Assembly: GCA_028023455.1 (NCBI GenBank)
Contig: JAQFVV010006275.1
Location: forward strand, 1,061,279-1,125,278
Direction of reading: 5' to 3'
Origin: Epiperipatus broadwayi
Taxonomy: Eukaryota > Onychophora > Udeonychophora > Euonychophora > Peripatidae
Length of the DNA: 64,000 nt
Shown: positions 51,694 to 61,928 of the stretch, piece by piece
Layout of the letters: the number at the start of each line of letters is the position of its first letter
How positions within the stretch are numbered: position 1 is the stretch's first letter
Translations under genes and position numbers: made by a program
The notes under the pieces: generated by a model
Databases searched by the model: none
Seen by the model: the letters and a program-made list of their open reading frames with translations, nothing else
What the model was told of the DNA's origin: nothing

Positions 51694-51701
51694 GTTTAGA
51701 G

Positions 51702-53650
51702 GATATTCTTTAGATTGGTTTGCAAAGCTGCCTTTGAGAAGATAACACTCTTCACTTCTATGCATATTTTATTAATTTAAAAATTTTAGAAGATAACTTT
51801 TTTAAAAAATATCTCTATATTATTTATTAATAAACTCATAACTATTTGAAACTTTTTTTTGTATGTGCTAAATAATTGTGGATAAAATAGTTAATAAAAA
51901 ATTATAAAGTGGGTATGAAAAAAAGTTCTTGATGCAATAATAAGTGTGGTAGCCTGTTGTATCCATGATGCTGACTTCAAATCTAGATAGAATATTTAGG
52001 CTTTCAGGCTGGCTCATACAAATCCAGCTATTCTTTTATATTTGCATGCAAATGGATATTAAGCTATTCTCAGCAAAAAGGCAAAGTCCTAGGTTAATTA
52101 AATTTTTTTAAATGAATGAATGGTAGTGGACTGCTGATATTTAAAATGATTTTAATATGAAGCAGCTCCTCACTATGTGATTGTGATGACTTATCTCCGG
52201 GAGTTTTTATCATTAAAGAACAAAAATGAATAAATATTTTATTCTATTTCAGAAATTTTTTTTGACTGAAAAGATAAATTCGTGAATAAATTGTTGTTAT
52301 TGTATTTTGTATTTTTCAAATCTAAAGACTTTATATAAATACTATTCTAAAAAAAAAATTTTTTTCGTTTTTTGTTAACAACTTTAATTAAACAAAGCAA
52401 AGCAAAACTCCATATATGCTTGCTGGTTTAACTTTAATTAAACAAAGAACAGAGATAAGTTATAATAATGAAATATAACATTGCCTTCTCAATAATCTGG
52501 TAAAGTCTTATCTTTTTAGAAGAAAATTATTAGTTGTTAGAGAAAATATGTTATTTATTCATGTTGAGATAATCTAAGCTAAATGTATTAATATTATAAC
52601 TTTAAATCTAGTCCTTAAAAAATTTTTAGTATGATGCCCAAAAATACTATTTGTTTGTTTGATTAAAGCAACAGATTAATAATAAAATAATTCGGATTTT
52701 AATTTTACAATTCTGCTTAATTTTGTTTTTGATTCTGTTTTTGAGACTGTTTATATGTAATTTCATGATTCAGGAATCAAATCAAAACGTGGTTTTGGTG
52801 GTGGAATTTTTAATTTGGATTTGTGGTATGCTAATAACTGAGGTACTCTTGCCCTTTGATTTAGTAAGTAGTGTTCAAATAAATTTAAGTTTTTTATAAG
52901 TCAGTAATGGAAGAAAAATCTTCAATAACCTTTAGTTTGATTAATTGTCATTTTGAAAATATGACACAATTTAATACTTTGGCAGCTTTTTAAATAAAAA
53001 TGTAAACTAAGATGTTGAAGTGCAAGACAGACTTCAACGTATTACTGTTTTTAATAAAGTAAAAAATAAGATATTTCATTGTAATGATATAACTACTGTG
53101 ACTAAATTAGTTAAAATTTTTATTTTTTTTTATTACACAGAATGGGACTTAGACTCCTACAAATACATTAGAGAATTTTCACTTAAGGATGCTCCATAAT
53201 ATTCTAGAAATACAATAGCAAGATTAGATCAATGAATATGTTCTTCAGCATTCTAGTAATAATATCTATAGGGTCTACTATTGTACAATAGCATTTTTGG
53301 GGGGATTGAACATATGAAGTGAGTGAATAATATACAACAATTGTTAAAAAAATACTTCATGGTGAACTTGAGTAGTTTTTATAAGGAAGGAGCTTAGATT
53401 ATTCTGTTTATTTTACACTATAAAAATCCAGTAATGATTGCTTTTATTAGGAAGATATGATTAAGAATAGAACTACATCTTACCAAGATATTGAAGTCTT
53501 TCAGAAAGAGAAGTTTGCTACAAAAGAAATTAAAATATAGTATCACAAAATATTATATAAGTAGAATAATGAACCATCATGTTTCTATATGTGGATGTAT
53601 TTTTAGTTCACAGATTAGTTTATGAAGTTATTGCAAAACTCACCTTTAGC

Positions 53651-53652
<2 letters not shown>
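51702..53652. other. AT-rich DNA, nothing recognised
   Basis: A small duplication of AACTTTAATTAAACAAAG occurs at about 52380 and 52431. A GC-richer bit at 52785-52860 has no clear splice-bounded coding frame. Confidence 0.5.

Positions 53653-53743
<91 letters not shown>
53653..53743. repeat. TA microsatellite, ~91 bp
   Basis: Uninterrupted alternating TA adjoining the left end of the next element. Confidence 0.98.
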
Positions 53744-53746
<3 letters not shown>

Positions 53747-54440
53747 TGATGAAGCATGACTTTTTTAAGAATGGAAGCACACTTCTTTTTTTATAATGTT
53801 TTTATTTTACCTGTCACAACAATTTTTACATAATAGTGGCTAATATATAATATATATTACACACATCTAGAAAAATCTGAAACTCTCTTATCTGTAAATC
53901 AGAGAATATATTATCAATATATTTTTATCTTCCAAATCCTTTTAACATTTTTAAAAGTTTTAACCGTAAATTAGATCTTAGCATTGTTTGAACTTCTTAT
54001 AATCAACCAAGAATGCCTTAATCAAATTCATTTTTTGCATATATAAAAACAATTCAACTGTTGGTAAAAAAAAATTGAAAGTTAACAGTAATTCTATACA
54101 AAAAAAATAATGAATTTGAATTGCTCATTCTAATCAGACTTTGATTAGTTTAAATATAGATAATACATTATCAATATATTTTTATCTTCCAAATCATTTT
54201 AACATTTTTAAAAGTTTTAACTGTAAATTAGATCTTAGCAGTGTTTGAACTTTTTATAATCAACCAAGAATGCATTCATCAAATTCATTCTTTGCATATA
54301 TAAAAACAATTCAACTGTTGGTAAAAAAAAAAATTGAAAGTGAATTTTTTAAATTCAATTTTAATTAATGCTTTTGAAAGTTTTAGTGAATTTTTCTATA
54401 GAAGCACTCATTTTATTCAATACATGGATGCTTCATCCCT
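53744..54440. mobile_element. MITE with GATGAAGCAT terminal repeats
   Basis: Left CAGTGATGAAGCATGAC and right, complemented, AGGGATGAAGCATCC, with a second shared piece GGAAGCAC / GAGTGCTTC about 20 bp in. Both flanks are TA-rich, fitting insertion into a TA tract. Inside, a ~178-bp unit is present twice (53904-54081 and 54161-54341; ATATTTTTATCTTCCAAATC, AATCAACCAAGAATGC, AACAATTCAACTGTTGG). No coding potential. Superfamily uncertain. Confidence 0.65.
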
Positions 54441-54452
54441 AATATATATATA

Positions 54453-54643
54453 TAATATTATTTAAAATAATCAATTTTAATTTATCCAAACATTTTGGTA
54501 TTAAATTTATACAACTGTTCAATTTTATGCTACAACAAATCGGGAATATCTGAAAAATTGTTGTAGCATAAAGTTGAACAGTTGTATAAATTTAATACCA
54601 AAATGTTTGGATAAATTAAAATTGATTATTTTAAATAATATTA
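54453..54643. repeat. Near-perfect 191-bp palindrome
   Basis: Arms 54453-54538 and 54558-54643 of about 86 bp pair almost without mismatch (TAATATTATTTAAAATAATC to ATGCTACAACAA and back), with a ~19-nt loop (ATCGGGAATATCTG part). The overlapping open frames on both strands here are a by-product of the palindrome. Confidence 0.92.
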
Positions 54644-54733
54644 TTAAAAGTTGTAAAAAGGAACTTTTTAATATTCGTAAATATATATATATATATATAA
54701 TAAACATGCCAATAGCTCTTAACAAACTTTTCA

Positions 54734-54797
54734 GAATATCCCTATTTTTAGACCAGTTTCTAGCTCTGTCTTTTGTCAGTGAGGCATTGGGATATTC
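54734..54797 (-). ncRNA. Hammerhead ribozyme, decayed (R2 cluster 1)
   Basis: Minus strand: stem I distal pair GAAUAUCCC/GGGAUAUUC is perfect (9 bp). GAAA, minimal stem III ACU/GGU and C17 (GGUC) are kept, but the core reads CUGACAA instead of CUGAUGA and the inner stem I is weak, so it is expected to be inactive. Confidence 0.6.
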
Positions 54798-55421
54798 AAG
54801 CTTTAGATTTAAAATACCAGGTCAAGCCCAGCACTTTATCTAATGTTTAACTATTAAGTAGAAAATGTGAAATTTTCAGACATTCATACAGCAATCTAAC
54901 AAATAGTCATGTGGGACTGAACTAAGTTCATATACACCATATATTAATATCTTTTGCAATATAAAATCACCAAAGCCTTAAGAGCAGTGACAATAATTGC
55001 ACATATTATATCACATGACTTAATTTAATATAATGAACATGCCAATAGCTTTTTATAAGCTTTTTAGAATATTCCTATCCTCAGACTGGTTTTTAGCTCT
55101 GGCTATTCTGAAAAGCTTGTTAAGAGCTATTGGTATGCTCATTATATAACATTTGTAATACAAACTTATTAAATTAAGTCATGATATATGACTTGATTTC
55201 CTTGCAATTATTGTTATTTCTTTTAAGGCTTTGGTGATTTTATATTGTTAAATCTATTAATATATGGTGTATTTGAATTTAATTCACTTCTATACAGCTA
55301 TTTAAGTTAAATAACTAGATTTAAAGACATATGGATGTCTGAAAATTTCATATTTTTTACTTAATAGTTAAACATTAGGTAAAGTGTTGGGCTTGACCTG
55401 GTATTTTAAATCTAATGCTTA

Positions 55422-55483
55422 AATATCCTGCTGTTTCACTGATGAAATCCTGAGCTAGAAACTGGTTTGAGGATAGGGATATT
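55422..55483 (+). ncRNA. Type I hammerhead ribozyme (R2 cluster 1, inverted unit)
   Basis: Plus strand: AAUAUCC, then UUUCA, core CUGAUGA (55439-55445), stem II region AAUCCUGAGCUA (weak), GAAA (55458-55461), minimal stem III ACU/GGU with U17, then UGAGGA and GGAUAUU closing stem I (UUUCA/UGAGG; AAUAUCC/GGAUAUU). Core bases are intact; the poor stem II makes activity doubtful. Confidence 0.7.
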
Positions 55484-55600
55484 CTGAAAAGCTTGTTAAG
55501 AGCTATTGGCATGCTCATCATATAACATTTGTAATACAAGCTTATTAAATAAGTCATGTGATATATCATTTGATTTCCTTGCAATTATATATATATGGAA

Positions 55601-55933
55601 ATTGGAATGGTCACCCTTTTTTTGCAAATGGCTGTTGCTGATCTTAATGTAAAAAAAAGTAAATTTTTAAAAAATAGTTTTTAATTTATAATGAAACACA
55701 TAGTTGTTTGTAAAATAATAATATATTATATTTATAATCAGCATTACATCAAATGGTATCACTTAATCAAAATATTATTTTCTTAATTATTCAATTTTTC
55801 TGCAACTAAAAATGTAAATTGCATACATACATATATGATGTACAATTTTAAATGCAATATTGTTTTTACATTAATATGAAAGTTTTGGGTTTTTTTTCTA
55901 TTTAAAAACTTTATTTTTTTATTAATTAAATAG
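55601..55933 (+). other. Intron end upstream of BtpA-like exon
   Basis: AT-rich sequence ending in a T-rich tract (near 55886-55920) and TTAATTAAATAG, a usable 3' splice site before the exon. No other feature. Confidence 0.6.
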
Positions 55934-56084
55934 ACCTCCAATTTATTCGTGCTGAAGGTTTCATTTATGCCCATGTTGCTGATGAAGGCTTAATAAATGC
56001 TTGTGCTGGAAAATTGCTTCGCTACAGGAAACTAATAAATGCAGAACATATTATGATTTTTACTGACATTAAAAAGAAACACAG
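55934..56084 (+). CDS. Internal exon of BtpA-family (F13E9.13-like) protein
   Basis: A 151-bp internal exon between a TAG acceptor (55931-55933, preceded by a T-rich tract) and a GT donor at 56085 (CACAG|GTTGGT). The frame begins with a split codon and gives FIRAEGFIYAHVADEG, CAGKLLRYRK and IFTDIKKKH. These blocks are the signature of BtpA-family proteins, predicted TIM-barrel proteins: in cyanobacteria BtpA is needed for stable photosystem I, and in animals the orthologue is annotated as uncharacterised mitochondrial protein F13E9.13. The biochemical function in animals is not established. The exon covers about 50 of an expected ~270 residues; both neighbouring exons must exist (phases 1 in and 2 out) but were not recognised in the window. 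It has no stop and conservation looks intact, so it is probably a living gene. Confidence 0.88.
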
Positions 56085-59000
56085 GTTGGTTTTATTTTGA
56101 AAACTGATTAGGATATAATTCTATAATTTAAAGTAGATAGTTATATACAAAATTGATGTAACATATTTTATGTGTGTGAAATCTTTGAGTTTTAGTAATT
56201 TAGTGTAAAGTATTTATTATGTATTACTTATTTGGCTCTTAAAGATTTTTGTCAACATGAGAGTCAAATAACTACTCTACAAAATATAAATAGAATACAA
56301 TAATTCTGAAAAATATGAACTCCAAATTTTTTATTTTCACATACTTCTTGTTCAACTATCATGGCATCCAAAAAATATCACTATGACTAAAGAAAAAATT
56401 GAATTGTTCAAAAAATCAGATATTGATTTTCAACTTTGCATGACATATTAAAGCCCCCCAAAATTGGAAATTCTGTACTAAAAATTCATTTTCAAATAAA
56501 TGAGAGCATAAAAATATGATGATACTGTTGCTTTTAATGTCTAGGCACTATCTACATCAACTTTTGAAGCAAAAAAGTGTCAAAGAATATAGTATCATAT
56601 TTTTATATAAGTATTTGTGCTGCAAAAACAAACAATACATACTGATTCTCAATTGTGTATCAAAAAGCAAAAAAGAAATACTATTTTATATTAAAAGTTC
56701 ATTTTCAAATAAATGAGAATTTACAACAGTAATTTCTAATGCTCATGCATACCTATGTCACTTATCTTAATTTAGCAAAAATATTTGCTCAGAAAGTAGT
56801 TTTTATTTTAAGAAAATCATGTCAGTTTGGTTTTTTATCTGCATATAAAACATAAAATGAAAAATTATGTAATTGTATGCTAAATGTTTATCCTCAAAAT
56901 TTAAATAGAAAACCTATTCAGTGAATAGTTTAATGTTCTGTCATTTTCACATTAAAATAGGTTACAAATTTTTATTATGAATTTTTTGCCATGTTTTGAT
57001 TTCAGTTTTTTTTTTATTTAATTTAATAGTGAATGTTATTTTAAACAATATTTACAAATAAATTATGTTTAATTTTATCCAGTTAATATTATTTAATTTT
57101 TTTTTTAACTACAAAAATATATTTTAAAAAGATTTTCCTTTTATAACCGATGACTTTTACATTGATCACTGTTAGTGAAACAGCATACAAAAATGTTCCA
57201 TCTTTATTACAATATCAAATTCATATATATAATACAAAATTTCTTTATAATCAGTAATGAATTTAAATTTATTTTATTTTTTATGTGATTACATTTTTAA
57301 GCAACACTTACTAATAATTTACATTTAAATTATGCTAATACATAGTGCTTAATTTTTAAGCATCTTTTCATTTTATAATTATAACTTCAGGTACATATAT
57401 GAATGACTGTTCGAATTTGTAGAATTTCTGATACTGAAAGTCATTAATAAATGAGGATGTCAGAAAATTAGTATTCAGCCTATAATTCTGAAATGTATTT
57501 GTCATTTTTTTGATATCACAGATTTTGCTTCTGATTTATTTTACTTAAATTTAACCAATTTATATACAATTATAGATGAAGTCATTTTTTTTTTTTTTTT
57601 TTTTTTGCAAATGAAGTGTTTTAAATGAACGTAAATTGAATGCTTATAATGGAAAACATTTTAAATATAATTTATTAAATTTCATAAATTGAAGGAAAAA
57701 ATTAAAAATTGGATAAGCAAAAAGTATTTGTTCAAAATTGTGTACATAATAAATATTTAAACATTCTTTCAATATTTGTTTAAAATCTTTATTAACTGTT
57801 TCTTCTTTTTTTTTTTTGGCACAGATTTGATAAGACAATTACGAAACTCTGGAGAAATAGTTGCAATTATGTACATCTTTTTTCTCCCTGATTTCTTCAA
57901 TTTGTTTTAATATTTTTAGTTCATATCAAAAAATTTAAACATAATAAGATATGGATTTTGATACTGCTTTTCTAGATATGGAAATAGCCTCAACAGTTTG
58001 AATTCTAATATGTTTTTATATTTCTGAAGATTGTTCAACAATTCTAAGATATTTTTTTTTTTTGTCATATATCTGGCTTATGACCCATTCAGTTATTGGT
58101 TTATAGATAGGTGTTTATTTAGTTTTATCTGGAAAATAAAAGTCTCAACTTAGTATATGTTGGTCTGGTGAGTATTAATGTACTGACCATAAAACAAAAA
58201 TATGCATGTAATATGCTGGTTTTCACCACTTTTACATGTATTGAAACACTTTTGATTATCGGTAATCTAAAAGTATAATATTTTTACTCATAAATCTCAT
58301 GTCTTTTAATAATGATTGCTGTGAATATTAATATTGTTTCTGCATTGCTTAAATGTCTAATGTTGCTAAATAAGTTTTACTCTACATGTTAATTTGTATG
58401 CAGAAGTTAAAGAGAAGGAAATATGATTATTGCTTAATAAGTTTGTAATTGATGTGAAGAAGACAGGAATGTGATCTTTCTTGATCTAATACATAGATGC
58501 TCATTTGGAATTTAAATGAACTAAATAATCATTACTATGTTTTTCATATTAAAACCAATTATCAAATTATGGTATAGTTTTCAAATAAAAAATTAAAAAA
58601 ATTCCCGATTATGCTGATTTTAAATAAGTATATATACCAACAATAAATTAATGGTTTGAATCTTAATTATTATCAAATCATTTAAATTATAATTTTCCTT
58701 TATTTTTAAAACAATTTTTTTGATCGGTATATATATTTATTGTAAAATTAGCTTAATAAATAATGTTTTTTTTTTTTAATTTTTGTTTAGAAAGAATTAT
58801 AGAAAACTAGTTTAAAAGGTTTGATAATAATTATTAAATTGGTTGAAATTAAACAATTAATTTGTTTGATATACATATAAAAACAATTATTATAAACTAA
58901 TGAAAATGTTTTAATACTAGTAAATAAGATAAAAGTGGCAGATAACTCACATAATAGTTCTTCAAGGAAATGAACTGGTGGTGATAAAAATGATGCCTAT

Positions 59001-60299
59001 TAAATTAATTATGTAAATAATGTTTATTAAATTTAAAAAAATAAAAGAATTAAAACTATACATAATTAAAATTAATTATAATGTTTACTTTTTAAAAAAA
59101 AAGAAAATTAAGGAATAATGATCAGAAATAAGGCAATATTGTTAATTATTATTACTGATTGTTGGTGAAGTAATTTGTGAATGTTGATGTTGCATTCTTT
59201 CTTTTGATTTGGGTTAATCTATTTATTCAGAAAATAATAATCGTATGCAATAAACTTACAAAAATCCAGCATTTTCTACATCTTTTTATTTTAAAATAAT
59301 CCATGAGTCCTTTTTTTTTTAAACTTATTTTTGTAGTTACTATTGTTCTTGTATGAATCAGATATTAGATTACACTTCAGCAAACAGTCATCTTGATAGA
59401 TTTCTGGCTGGTTGCCTTTTTTCAGTGCAGAAGGTTGTGTGACCATTTTAATGTTAGCTTTTGATGCAAATGAATTGAAACTCATTATTATAAATTTAAA
59501 CTTAAACTAAACTACTTGATTAGCCAAATAAATCTAAAATTAATTTAGGATCTGTATATTTTAATGACCTCACATAAATAATTGGAAAGAATAGTGAAAC
59601 ATTAACTTAGGAATTATGCAATGCTTATCACATGACTTTCAAGGTTCTTTGATTTATAATATATTATAATGGTGGCCCACTTTTACTGTATTACTTTACT
59701 CAAAACTATATTTCATTTGTTGATAAGAATGGAAATGAGTCATAATTGTTTTAGTTCTAATTTAATTAAGACAGGACTATTTGATTTTGATATTAGAATG
59801 AGGTCGATTAAGCAGAAGATTGTGTATGTTGCCAAAGGCATATTTAGTGACTAAACTATTGGATGCTATGACCAAACAATAATATTTGATTGTTAGTTGG
59901 TAGTCAACCATTCAGATTGTTCTGGTATTTTATTATGTGGGACTGCATAACAAATTTATTGTTTGACTATTGATGAGATTTTATTTAATTTCTGAAATTA
60001 TGCAAACTGTTATATTTATTTTATCGGTTACGATTTCATTAGAGAAAAAAATATTGTTAAATGATACAATTTTAGCTCAACAATAAATTTTACATATAAT
60101 TATGGTATTGAGATTTTGGGATAGATGGATTACTATGTTAGAAACTATTCTTAATATAGAAAGGCTAGGGAGATAACAATTGAAAATATAATTATAATTA
60201 TTTTTATTGAAAGATATGTAAAAGAAACTAAAATTAATATTTGTAGGTCTTTAAAGGCATTTAAAAGTTTAAGCATTTTTATTTTGTTTTTTGTAATAT
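56085..60299 (+). other. Probable intron/intergenic DNA, nothing else recognised
   Basis: Starts with the donor of the BtpA-like exon. More than 4 kb of AT-rich sequence with a T run at 57585-57606. I looked for the next BtpA exon (expected to encode SHAIT-like and DGVIVTG-like blocks) and did not see it. Open stretches at 56516, 57644, 59291, 59669 and 60151 are not protein-like. Confidence 0.5.
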
Positions 60300-60540
60300 A
60301 GGATATATGAGCACAGACTTTCACATCACCCACCTCTCTCCACTCTATCTAATAACACTGTTACACCTAAACACATATATGCTGAAAAGATAAATAATCA
60401 CCAATATACGTATTTCATGCTAAACCAGCAATCATCAGTTGGTCCAGACTATCATCTTTACACACATATATAGTATAAGTGCTCAGATATATATTAAGAT
60501 AGACTATCGTCATAGTTTAATGGACATTTACAGATAATTA
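60300..60540 (-). repeat. R1 repeat copy 2 (hammerhead-bearing)
   Basis: Shares CCAATATACGTATTTCATGC, CATCAGTTGGTCCAGA, TATATTAAGATAG and TTTAATGGACA with the copies at 8090 and 60950. The tRNA-like end is reduced here to GATAGAGTGGAGAG (minus strand near 60340). No protein. Confidence 0.82.
60395..60451 (-). ncRNA. Type I hammerhead ribozyme (R1 copy 2)
   Basis: Minus strand, all parts present: stem I UAGUC, UGG bulge, ACCAA; core CUGAUGA (60438-60432); stem II UGCU/AGCA with GGUUU-type loop; GAAA (60416-60413); minimal stem III AUAC/GUAU; A17; then UUGGU and GAUUA closing stem I. Predicted cleavage between 60405 and 60404. Very short stem III is known from Penelope, retrozyme and schistosome hammerheads, which often act as dimers. 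Drawn by eye, not folded by program. Confidence 0.85.
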
Positions 60541-60949
60541 AACAGAAACTTTTCTAGAATAAAATAATTTAGTTCGAGAATGAAGTATATATAAATAAGG
60601 AAAAAAATTTAAGCTAATTGTTTATTCTCATGTTTTTTCCCCAGAATTTGTTTAACTGTGCTGGTAGAAAACAGTGTTTTGATACAGAAGGTTGCATTGC
60701 ATCAGCTTAGCTGACAATATGTCTCTGCTTACTTAGATAAATAGTATTGATATAATAAATTTAGAGTGAAATTAAAACTCAAGTTATTAAAATAGTGGAA
60801 AGTATTTATTTATTTTACAAGTGACAATCAAAGAATACTTAAAGCTCATTATTAATTTAAAATTTTTTGAATTGACTGCAGGATAATAGAGATAAAGAAA
60901 AATAAATTAAAATTAGAATAATAATCTAATTTTAATTTATTTGTTGTAA
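60541..60949. other. AT-rich spacer between R1 copies
   Basis: No feature recognised beyond a short T-rich tract with CCCCAG near 60640; no convincing exon follows it. A small inverted repeat (ATTAAAATTAGA / TCTAATTTTAAT) lies at about 60906-60940. Confidence 0.45.
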
Positions 60950-61280
60950 CTAAAAGCAAACATGTAAAGAGAGGGATTTGAATTCAGGATTTTGTAGTCT
61001 ATTCATCCACTCTATCTCAAGCAACCAATATATCTTACCACACACATGCGAAAAAGATTTATGATCCCCAGTATATGTATTTCATGCAGAATCTGCACTC
61101 ATCAGTTGGACCAGATCATAATCTGTCACACATATGTACAACCAGTGCTCATCTTATAGTATGATAGCAATTCCTCAAACTTTAATGGACAGGTTTCAGT
61201 CTTCTCATTCTTCCAACTATTCAACTATCAATTTCATTGAAAAACTGATGATGGAATACTGACAATCTAACCTCTCATAT
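60950..61280 (-). repeat. R1 repeat copy 3 with tRNA-like segment
   Basis: Minus-strand order: conserved body (GAAACCTGTCCATTAAAG region), hammerhead fold (61117-61063), spacer, then TTGAGATAGAGTGG (A-box-like) and GAATTCAAATCC (B box, consensus GGTTCRANNCC) about 30 bp later, ending near 60965. This is the most complete copy and suggests a composite of ribozyme and tRNA-derived pol III-type promoter. Confidence 0.8.
61063..61117 (-). ncRNA. Type I hammerhead ribozyme (R1 copy 3)
   Basis: Minus strand: stem I GAUC, UGG bulge, UCCA(A); core CUGAUGA (61105-61099); stem II GUGCAG/CUGCAU with AUU loop; GAAA (61083-61080); minimal stem III AUAC/AUAU; A17; then (C)UGGG and GAUC. Stem II differs from copy 1 by a swapped base pair (GUGCUG/CAG.. 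versus GUGCAG/CUG..), and outer stem I differs (UAAUC/GAUUA versus GAUC/GAUC) with pairing kept. Confidence 0.85.
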
Positions 61281-61412
61281 TATCGGACATTATATATATA
61301 TATATATTAATAGAGGCAAAACTCCCCATACAGCAGTGCCACCCTGTGCCAAACAGAGTAATCAATGGATGCCAGAAGGCTTGAGCATAAAATTCCTATC
61401 TAGTGCCTACTC

Positions 61413-61471
61413 ATCCAATATCCCCAGACTAGTTTCTGGCTTGTGGCCATCATCAGTGAGGAGCCTTGGAT
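61413..61471 (-). ncRNA. Type I hammerhead ribozyme (R2 unit 1)
   Basis: Minus strand: stem I AUCCAA, internal loop GGC, UCCUCA; core CUGAUGA; stem II UGGC/GCCA closed by CACAA; GAAA; minimal stem III ACU/AGU; C17 giving the canonical GUC triplet; then UGGGGA, UA, UUGGAU. Both stem I segments pair fully (AUCCAA/UUGGAU; UCCUCA/UGGGGA with one G-U). Predicted cleavage between 61427 and 61426. Confidence 0.88.
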
Positions 61472-61869
61472 CTGAGAGCACTGCACCTAGATCTTAGGAT
61501 CTAATGCAACCCTCCAGCAGCCACCTTTTAACTCTACTTTACTACAAAACTATGAGAATGAAATTGAAAACATTGTTAATATCTTCAATCTAAGCTCAAT
61601 AGCTTATATAGTCATATGGGTCTGAACTCAATTCAGCACCCATACATTTTGGTGTCTTTGGCTCTTAAACAACCATAGCCACCACTATCCTATTAGGCAG
61701 GATTGGTGTTAAACCATTAAACATCACATGATCACCATCTCTATACTAGCACATAATTTGTTGTAAACAAAGGCAAAACTCCCCATACAGTAGTGCCACC
61801 CTGTGCCAAACAGAATAATCAATGGATGCCAGAAGGCTTGTGCATAAAATCCCTATCTAGTGCCTACTC

Positions 61870-61928
61870 ATCCAATATCCCCAGACTAGTTTCTGGCTTG
61901 TGGCCATCATCAGTGAGGAGCCTTGGAT
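61870..61928 (-). ncRNA. Type I hammerhead ribozyme (R2 unit 2)
   Basis: Identical to the ribozyme of unit 1 in all paired and core positions. Predicted cleavage between 61884 and 61883, exactly 457 nt from the site in unit 1, so a minus-strand transcript through the array should release a 457-nt monomer. Confidence 0.88.

Larger units (their letters stand above)
54705..55600. repeat. R2 family cluster: two direct, one inverted unit
   Basis: The unit start ACATGCCAATAGCT occurs at about 54707 and 55036 (329-bp step). The second unit is truncated after the ribozyme part and joined to an inverted unit running to about 55600. Shared with the 61313-62395 cluster: AGTCATGTGGGACTGAACT versus AGTCATATGGGTCTGAACT, the GATAGGGATATTC stem and the hammerhead core. 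Both clusters have the same architecture. No protein is encoded; the open frames at 54574-54843 and 55375-55584 are opposite-strand reads of the same unit. Confidence 0.8.

Noticed and set aside
54525-54843. Overlapping open frames on both strands
   Set aside because: Produced by the palindrome and the R2 repeat units, not coding.
55971-56020. CTGATGA followed by GAAAA as another hammerhead
   Set aside because: It lies inside the BtpA-like exon, codes for conserved residues, and has no stem II or stem I pairing.
59410-59480. Possible exon after TTTTTTCAG
   Set aside because: The frame is open for only about 20 codons and matches nothing expected for the BtpA family.
61255-61275. CTGATGATGGAA just left of the R2 array
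   Set aside because: No GAAA element after a hairpin; part of the R1 tail.
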